NCBI GenBank assembly: GCA_902791865.1
Contig: CADAXK010000003.1
Span: 124,001 to 188,000, forward strand
Source: an uncultured Bacteroidia bacterium
GTDB taxonomy: Bacteria; Bacteroidota; Bacteroidia; Bacteroidales; ML635J-15
DNA: 64,000 nucleotides
Direction: 5' to 3'
Within the stretch, counting starts at the first letter, position 1; each line of letters begins with the position of its first letter. Shown piece after piece: positions 58,580-64,000 of the stretch. Position numbers and translations under genes: made by a program. The notes beneath the pieces are model-generated. The model did no database searches, had not been told where the DNA came from, and saw only the letters and a program-made list of their open reading frames with translations.

Positions 58580-59026
58580 ATGGATTTAAGTTGCTTAAAA
58601 CCGGCAGAAGGTTCAATAAAAGATTGTAAGAGAATTGGCCGTGGACAAGGCTCGGGAAAAGGCGGAACCTCTACCAGAGGACATAAGGGCGCTAAGCAGA
58701 GATCCGGTTACAAGAATAAGATCGGTTTCGAAGGCGGTCAGATGCCTATCCAGAGAACTTCACCAAAATTCGGATTTAAGAATAGAAACAGAATCGAATA
58801 TAAAGGTATCAATGTTTCAACAATTCAGGCTCTCGTAGAAAAGAAGAATCTTGAAGTGGTTGACATCGAAGCTCTTATTAATAATGGTCTTGTTTCTAAG
58901 CGCGATCTCGTAAAGATCCTCGGAAACGGTGAATTAACTTCCAAGGTAACAGTCAAGGCTCATGCATTCTCAAAGACTGCAGCAGAAAAGATTGAAGCTC
59001 TCGGAGGTACAATTGAAAAAATTTAG
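58580..59026 (+). CDS. rplO: 50S ribosomal protein L15
   Basis: Late-assembly protein. The 148-residue sequence has the glycine/arginine-rich N-terminus ([40 protein letters not shown]) and the C-terminal globular part with [19 protein letters not shown]. secY starts 6 bp after it. Confidence 0.97.
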   Translation: MDLSCLKPAEGSIKDCKRIGRGQGSGKGGTSTRGHKGAKQRSGYKNKIGFEGGQMPIQRTSPKFGFKNRNRIEYKGINVSTIQALVEKKNLEVVDIEALINNGLVSKRDLVKILGNGELTSKVTVKAHAFSKTAAEKIEALGGTIEKI

Positions 59027-59032
59027 TTTAGT

Positions 59033-60370
59033 ATGAAAAGATTTTTTAGTACGATTAAGAATATATTCAAGATTGAGGACCTCCGCTCAAGGATACTCCT
59101 CACTCTTGGGTTCATTCTTATTTACAGACTTGGAGCACATATCGTTCTTCCGGGTGTAAACCCGAACGCTTTGTCGGCCTTGTCGAAGCAGACTGCAGAA
59201 GGTGTTCTCAGCCTGCTTGATATGTTTTCTGGTGGTGCTTTCTCCAACGCATCTATTTTTGCGCTCGGAATCATGCCGTATATTTCGGCTAGCATCGTAG
59301 TTCAACTTCTCGGTATTGCAGTTCCGTATTTCCAGAGATTGCAGAGGGAAGGTGAAAGCGGTAGAAAGAAAATCAATCAGATAACAAGGTTCTTGACAAT
59401 TGCAATCCTTCTTATCCAGGCTCCATCGTACATTGCAAACCTGCGCATACAACTGGCTCAGACTCCAGGTGCAGTAATAGATGGCGGTTTGTTCTTCACA
59501 ATCTCGTCGACTATTATCCTTACAGCAGGAACAATGTTCATCTTGTGGCTCGGTGAAAGGATTACCGACAAGGGTATAGGAAACGGTATTTCATTGCTCA
59601 TTATGGTCGGTATCATAGCAAGGCTTCCATACGCACTGGCTGGTGAATTTGTAGCTCGCTTCGAGCAGGCAGGTGGTGGACTCCTTGTTCTGCTTATCGA
59701 ACTTGTTGTTCTCTTCATTGTATTCGTGCTTGCAATTGCATTGGTACAAGCAGTACGCAAGATTCCGGTACAGTATGCTAAGCGTGTTGTAGGAAACAAG
59801 CAGTACGGTGGTGTAAGACAGTATATACCTCTTAAGGTAAATGCAGCTGGCGTTATGCCTATCATCTTCGCACAGGCTCTTATGTTCCTGCCGATTATGT
59901 TTGCTGGTTTCAGCTCTGAAGGTGGTGGTTTTATCGCTGCTTTCGCTGACTATACTGGATTCTGGTATAACTTTACATTTGCAGTACTGATTATAGTCTT
60001 CACGTATTTCTATACAGCTGTGACTATCAATCCAAGGCAAATGGCAGAAGACATGAAGAAGAACGGCGGTTTTATCCCAGGTGTAAAGCCAGGCAACAAG
60101 ACAGTTGAATTCTTGGATGACATCATGTCCAAGATTACATTGCCGGGCTCTATATTCTTGGCTATTATCGCAATACTTCCTGCTTTCGCAAGACTGCTTG
60201 GCGTAAACAGCCAGTTTGCACAGTTCTACGGAGGTACTTCGTTGCTGATTATGGTTGGTGTAATACTCGACACGCTTCAGCAGATAGAAAGCCACTTGTT
60301 GATGCGTCATTATGACGGATTGACGAAGTCGGGAAGAATTAAAGGCAGAGGCTCTGTTTCTGCAATGTAA
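59033..60370 (+). CDS. secY: Protein translocase subunit SecY
   Basis: Channel subunit of the Sec translocon. The 445-residue protein has ten predicted membrane helices. Marker segments are the N-terminal FKIEDLRSRILLTLGFILIY, the plug and second-helix part MFSGGAFSNASIFALGIMPY, the QREGESGRKKI loop, and the C5 loop with GFIPGVKPGNKT. It is complete and placed after rplO as in most bacteria; adk, often next, is absent. Confidence 0.97.
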   Translation: MKRFFSTIKNIFKIEDLRSRILLTLGFILIYRLGAHIVLPGVNPNALSALSKQTAEGVLSLLDMFSGGAFSNASIFALGIMPYISASIVVQLLGIAVPYFQRLQREGESGRKKINQITRFLTIAILLIQAPSYIANLRIQLAQTPGAVIDGGLFFTISSTIILTAGTMFILWLGERITDKGIGNGISLLIMVGIIARLPYALAGEFVARFEQAGGGLLVLLIELVVLFIVFVLAIALVQAVRKIPVQYAKRVVGNKQYGGVRQYIPLKVNAAGVMPIIFAQALMFLPIMFAGFSSEGGGFIAAFADYTGFWYNFTFAVLIIVFTYFYTAVTINPRQMAEDMKKNGGFIPGVKPGNKTVEFLDDIMSKITLPGSIFLAIIAILPAFARLLGVNSQFAQFYGGTSLLIMVGVILDTLQQIESHLLMRHYDGLTKSGRIKGRGSVSAM

Positions 60371-60379
60371 CGATCTTTG

Positions 60380-61162
60380 ATGATTTTTATAAAGTCTGAC
60401 GACGAGGTTGAGTTGGTACGCAGAAGTTCTCTTCTAGTATCGAAAACCCACGCAATGCTCGCGGCTGAAATTGCGCCGGGCGTATCGACCTCGAAATTGG
60501 ACAAATTGGCAAAGGAATTTATTCTGGATAACGGTGGAGTTCCAGGCTTCCTCAACTATAACGGTTTCCCAAATACCTTGTGTGTTTCGGTAAACGATGT
60601 TGTTGTGCATGGAATCCCATCAAATCTGGAATTAAAGGATGGGGATATTGTTTCCGTTGATTGCGGAGTGCTGATGAATGGCTTTTACGGAGATTCCTGC
60701 TATACTTTCGAGGTCGGTGAAGCCGAGCCGGCAGTAAGGGCATTGTTGGTGTGTACAAAGGAGTGCCTTTATAAAGGAATCGAACAGGCGGTAGCTGGAA
60801 ATAGGATAGGAGATATTGGAAATGCCGTACAGAAGCATGCGGAGTCCCATGGATATTCGGTTGTCGAGGAGCTAGTTGGTCATGGAGTTGGCCGTTTCCT
60901 GCATGAGGATCCCAATGTGCCTAACGAAGGAAGGGCAGGCAAGGGACTTAAGCTGAAGGAAAGAATGACCATAGCTATCGAACCGGTTATCAACATGGGA
61001 AAACGAGGAATCGTGCAGGAGAGAGACGGGTGGACAATAAGAACCAGAGATGGGAAACCATCTGCTCATTTTGAGCACACTGTGGTTGTAAAAAATGGTA
61101 AGGCAGATATTTTATCTGATTTTAGTTTAATTGAAGAAGTTTTAAAGAAAAAGAAGAATTAG
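60380..61162 (+). CDS. map: Methionine aminopeptidase, type I
   Basis: Removes the initiator methionine from nascent proteins. The 260-residue pita-bread fold shows the metal ligands in order: [19 protein letters not shown] with two aspartates, the histidine in [17 protein letters not shown], and the glutamates in [11 protein letters not shown] and the closing [11 protein letters not shown] at 60380 is used rather than the TTG just before it. infA begins 7 bp later. Confidence 0.96.
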   Translation: MIFIKSDDEVELVRRSSLLVSKTHAMLAAEIAPGVSTSKLDKLAKEFILDNGGVPGFLNYNGFPNTLCVSVNDVVVHGIPSNLELKDGDIVSVDCGVLMNGFYGDSCYTFEVGEAEPAVRALLVCTKECLYKGIEQAVAGNRIGDIGNAVQKHAESHGYSVVEELVGHGVGRFLHEDPNVPNEGRAGKGLKLKERMTIAIEPVINMGKRGIVQERDGWTIRTRDGKPSAHFEHTVVVKNGKADILSDFSLIEEVLKKKKN

Positions 61163-61169
61163 TTTTTGT

Positions 61170-61388
61170 ATGGCAAAACAACTTTCTATAGAATTGGACG
61201 GAACGATTATCGAGGCGTTGTCCAATGCAATGTTCAGGGTCGAGCTGGAAGGCGGACACATAATTACTGCCCATATTTCTGGCAAGATGAGAATGCATTA
61301 CATAAGGATATTGCCGGGTGATAAGGTCAGGTTGGAAATGTCGCCTTACGATTTAACTAAAGGTAGGATAACTTTTAGATACAAATAA
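61170..61388 (+). CDS. infA: Translation initiation factor IF-1
   Basis: A 72-residue OB-fold that blocks the A site during initiation. Typical segments are [40 protein letters not shown] and [20 protein letters not shown]. Length equals that of most bacteria. 13 bp before rpmJ. Confidence 0.97.
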   Translation: MAKQLSIELDGTIIEALSNAMFRVELEGGHIITAHISGKMRMHYIRILPGDKVRLEMSPYDLTKGRITFRYK

Positions 61389-61401
61389 AAACATTATAGA
61401 G

Positions 61402-61518
61402 ATGAAAGTAAGAACGTCTGTAAAAAAGAGAAGTGACGATTGCATAATCGTCAGAAGAAAAGGAAGAGTTTACGTGATTTGTAAAAAGAATCCTAAATTC
61501 AACCAACGTCAGGGTTAA
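61402..61518 (+). CDS. rpmJ: 50S ribosomal protein L36
   Basis: A 38-residue protein, [20 protein letters not shown] followed by [18 protein letters not shown]. It keeps cysteines at positions 14 and 27, but the first cysteine of the zinc CxxC pair (position 11) and the zinc histidine near the end are replaced by serine and asparagine/phenylalanine. It is therefore of the zinc-free kind. It sits in the usual place between infA and rpsM. Confidence 0.95.
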   Translation: MKVRTSVKKRSDDCIIVRRKGRVYVICKKNPKFNQRQG

Positions 61519-61557
61519 TATTAATTGTGTTTATAAATAAAATTAAAGAAATAGAAT

Positions 61558-61923
61558 ATGGCAAGAATAGCAGGTGTAGATGTTCCGAATAACAAGCGTG
61601 GCGTAATTGCGCTTACCTACATCTTTGGAATTGGCCGCAGCAGGTCGGCAACGATTCTTCAGGAAGCCGGTGTTGATGAAGACATCAAGGCAAAAGATTG
61701 GAACGATGAACAAATTGCAGCAATCCGTCAGGCAGTTGGAAAATACCGTCTTGAAGGTGAATTGCGTTCAGAAATTCAACTCAATATCAAGCGTTTGCAG
61801 GATATTGGATGCTACAGGGGAATCCGTCATCGTCTTGGTCTGCCGCTGAGAGGTCAGAAGACTAAGAACAACGCAAGAACACGTAGAGGTAAAAAGAAAA
61901 CTATTGCCAACAAAAAGAAATAA
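61558..61923 (+). CDS. rpsM: 30S ribosomal protein S13
   Basis: Head protein bridging to L5 and contacting P-site tRNA. The 121-residue sequence starts [20 protein letters not shown], has [20 protein letters not shown] and the basic tail [18 protein letters not shown]. First of the alpha-type group. Confidence 0.97.
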   Translation: MARIAGVDVPNNKRGVIALTYIFGIGRSRSATILQEAGVDEDIKAKDWNDEQIAAIRQAVGKYRLEGELRSEIQLNIKRLQDIGCYRGIRHRLGLPLRGQKTKNNARTRRGKKKTIANKKK

Positions 61924-61930
61924 GTAAGAT

Positions 61931-62320
61931 ATGGCTAAGAAAGCAAGAGTAACAAAGAAGCGTGTAGTAAAAGTTGAGGCTACTGGCCTTGCACACGTTC
62001 ACACTTCGTTCAACAACATCATTGTTACGTTGACCAATAACGAAGGACAGGTTATATCATGGTCTTCTTCAGGAAAGAATGGTTTCCGCGGAAGTAAGAA
62101 GAACACCCCGTATGCTGGACAGATGGCTGCAGAAGACTGCGGTAAGGTAGCATACGACTTGGGTCTCAGAAAAGTTAAGGCTTACGTAAAGGGACCGGGT
62201 GCTGGTAGAGAATCCGCTGTAAGATCGTTGCACAACATGGGCATCGAAGTTACCGAAATCATCGATGTGACTCCATTGCCACACAACGGTTGCAGACCTC
62301 CAAAGAGAAGAAGAGTTTAA
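61931..62320 (+). CDS. rpsK: 30S ribosomal protein S11
   Basis: Platform protein near the E site. The 129-residue sequence has [60 protein letters not shown] and the conserved end [15 protein letters not shown]. Complete; seven bases after rpsM. Confidence 0.98.
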   Translation: MAKKARVTKKRVVKVEATGLAHVHTSFNNIIVTLTNNEGQVISWSSSGKNGFRGSKKNTPYAGQMAAEDCGKVAYDLGLRKVKAYVKGPGAGRESAVRSLHNMGIEVTEIIDVTPLPHNGCRPPKRRRV

Positions 62321-62358
62321 TTATTTGGTTTTAGTGTTATTTTTAAAAGGAAAGAAAA

Positions 62359-62967
62359 ATGGCAAGATATACAGGACCGCAAACTAAAATTGCAAGAAAA
62401 TTTGGTGAACCAATATTTGGTCCAGATAAGGTGTTGGAAAGAAGAAACTTCCCTCCCGGACAGCACGGATTGAACAAGAAGAGAAAAAAAGTATCTGAAT
62501 ACGGTACACAGTTGCGTGAAAAGCAGAAAGCTAAATATACATACGGCGTTCTCGAAAGACAATTCCGCAACCTCTTCAAGAAGGCAAGCAGTTCAAAGGG
62601 TGTAACTGGTGTTGTTCTTCTGCAGTTGCTCGAATCGAGACTCGACAATGTTGTCTTCAGACTTGGTATTGCTCCAACAAGAGTATCGGCTCGTCAGCTC
62701 GTTTCGCACCGTCATATTATGGTTAACGGCGAAATGTGCAACATCCCTTCATTCTCGGTAAAGCCAGGTGACATCATTTCGGTACGCGAAAGATCAAAGT
62801 CCCTCGAAATTATCACCAACAGCTTGAGTGGTTTCAACCACAGCAAGTATCCTTGGATTGAGTGGGACGATAATTCAATGTCGGGCAAGTTCATGTCTGT
62901 TCCCGAAAGAGAAGACATACCCGAAAACATAAGAGAACAGTTAATAGTCGAATTGTATTCAAAATAA
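62359..62967 (+). CDS. rpsD: 30S ribosomal protein S4
   Basis: Nucleates 16S 5'-domain assembly. The 202-residue protein has [40 protein letters not shown] and an S4 RNA-binding domain (about 92-155: [33 protein letters not shown]). The N-terminal zinc cysteines of some bacteria are absent. Confidence 0.97.
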   Translation: MARYTGPQTKIARKFGEPIFGPDKVLERRNFPPGQHGLNKKRKKVSEYGTQLREKQKAKYTYGVLERQFRNLFKKASSSKGVTGVVLLQLLESRLDNVVFRLGIAPTRVSARQLVSHRHIMVNGEMCNIPSFSVKPGDIISVRERSKSLEIITNSLSGFNHSKYPWIEWDDNSMSGKFMSVPEREDIPENIREQLIVELYSK

Positions 62968-62978
62968 AAGGTAAGTAG

Positions 62979-63971
62979 ATGTCAATTTTAGCGTTTCAAA
63001 AACCAGATAAGGTAGTTATGCTTGAAGCTACCGATTTCTATGGAAAGTTCGAGTTCAGACCACTTGAACCGGGCTATGGCCAGACAATCGGAAATGCATT
63101 GAGGAGAATACTGCTTTCATCGCTTGAAGGTTTTGCAATTTCATCCGTGAAGATAGAGGGTGTGGATCACGAATTTTCCACAATACCCGGAGTTATGGAA
63201 GATGTCACTGAGATAATTCTTCAGCTTAAGCAAGTTCGTTTCAAACAGCAGATCGAGGATGTTAATCACGAAAATGTATCTGTTGTAATATCCGGACAAG
63301 AAGAATTTAGGGCTGGTGATATAGGAAAGTTCCTTTCTGGTTTCAAGATTTTGAATCCAGACCTGTTGATTTGCAGGATGGAACCTTCTGTAACCCTTAA
63401 GATGGACTTGTCTGTAATAAAGGGCAGAGGTTATGTTCAGGCGGATGAAAACAGAACACTCGACGATACTATCGGCGTTATTCCAATCGGCTCGATTTTC
63501 ACACCGATTATTAACGTTAAGTATTATGTTGAGAACATGCGTGTTGAGCAGAGAACTGACTACGACAAGCTGATTATCGAAATCCAGACCGACGGTTCGA
63601 TTCACCCGAAGGATGCTTTGAAGGAAGCCGCTAAAATTCTTATTCACCATTTTATGCTCTTCTCCGATGAAAAGATTACATTGGATACAGACGAAAAGCA
63701 TGAAAAGGATGAATTCGATGAGGAAGTTCTCCGCATGAGGCAGTTGCTCAAGTCAAGACTTGTTGACCTTGACCTTTCTGTTCGTGCGCTAAATTGCTTG
63801 AAGGCTGCCGAAATCGAAACCTTGGGCGACTTGGTTCAGTACAATAAGTCCGACTTGCTGAAGTTCAGAAATTTCGGCAAGAAGTCGCTTACCGAACTCG
63901 AGGCTCTTCTCGATATGAAGAATTTGAGCTTTGGTATGGATACATCAAAATTTAAGTTGGATAAGGAATAA
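62979..63971 (+). CDS. rpoA: RNA polymerase alpha subunit
   Basis: Assembly platform of RNA polymerase. The 330-residue protein has the N-terminal dimerisation domain ([20 protein letters not shown], then [20 protein letters not shown]) and, after a short acidic linker (about 235-250), the C-terminal domain with two helix-hairpin-helix-like helices ([36 protein letters not shown]). Positions that bind UP elements look conserved. Complete. Confidence 0.98.
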   Translation: MSILAFQKPDKVVMLEATDFYGKFEFRPLEPGYGQTIGNALRRILLSSLEGFAISSVKIEGVDHEFSTIPGVMEDVTEIILQLKQVRFKQQIEDVNHENVSVVISGQEEFRAGDIGKFLSGFKILNPDLLICRMEPSVTLKMDLSVIKGRGYVQADENRTLDDTIGVIPIGSIFTPIINVKYYVENMRVEQRTDYDKLIIEIQTDGSIHPKDALKEAAKILIHHFMLFSDEKITLDTDEKHEKDEFDEEVLRMRQLLKSRLVDLDLSVRALNCLKAAEIETLGDLVQYNKSDLLKFRNFGKKSLTELEALLDMKNLSFGMDTSKFKLDKE

Positions 63972-63983
63972 TACTTTTAGAAA

Positions 63984-64000
63984 ATGAGACATAATAAGAA
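63984..64000 (+). CDS. rplQ: 50S ribosomal protein L17, 5' end only
   Basis: Only the first codons, MRHNK plus two bases, fall inside the window. The sequence and the place after rpoA are those of L17. Confidence 0.8.

Noticed and set aside
1..64000. tRNA or rRNA genes
   Set aside because: All gaps were read for cloverleaf-like sequence and rRNA-like blocks; none was recognised.

Overview
The window is a chromosomal segment of a member of the Bacteroidota, most likely an uncultured or gut-type Bacteroidales. Three things point there: genes follow -7 boxes of the form TAnnTTTG, often with a TTG or TTTG about 18-21 bp upstream; most genes lack a Shine-Dalgarno sequence; and two large surface proteins carry C-terminal type IX secretion sorting domains. 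Gene order also fits (S12-S7-EF-G-S10 without EF-Tu, FtsK followed by a LolA-like protein, RseC near RnfBCDGEA). Genus and species cannot be named from this sequence alone.

Left part (1-23 kb) is mainly housekeeping: replicative helicase dnaB, dCMP deaminase, an S41 processing protease, ornithine carbamoyltransferase with carbamate kinase (citrulline to carbamoyl phosphate to ATP), a BspA-like leucine-rich-repeat surface protein, ftsK with a LolA-like gene and folP, recQ, purD, a membrane protein, a polyprenyl diphosphate synthase, an orphan vsr and a PlsC-like acyltransferase. Gaps between these genes hold degenerate heptamer arrays, long palindromes and one copy of a miniature inverted-repeat element.

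The middle part (23-46 kb) mixes accessory and core genes. A two-gene ATPase / nuclease-like module and a small toxin-antitoxin pair diverge from an intergenic region with two arrays of three 15-bp dyad iterons. A PIN-domain toxin pair sits between rseC and the rnf operon (rnfBCDGEA, an ion-pumping ferredoxin:NAD oxidoreductase). A second copy of the miniature element, inverted relative to the first, lies directly before tgt, which heads an operon-like run with an LptF/LptG permease and a PagL-like outer-membrane protein. A second AAA ATPase, fused to a PD-(D/E)XK domain, has a duplicated inverted repeat around its promoter. Next come a long hairpin that may be a structured RNA, an unknown four-helix membrane protein, a 1273-residue BspA-like surface protein, and a lipoprotein-uvrC pair.

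The right part (46.7-64 kb) is one compact, co-oriented translation cluster: rpsL-rpsG-fusA-rpsJ-rplC-D-W-B-rpsS-rplV-rpsC-rplP-rpmC-rpsQ-rplN-X-E-rpsN-rpsH-rplF-R-rpsE-rpmD-rplO-secY-map-infA-rpmJ-rpsM-rpsK-rpsD-rpoA, running into rplQ at the window edge. One clear promoter is visible before rpsL.

The best candidates for undescribed biology are the iteron-controlled ATPase/nuclease-like module, the second ATPase with its duplicated promoter dyads, the long hairpin near 38.6 kb, and the paired miniature elements. No tRNA, rRNA or CRISPR array was seen.
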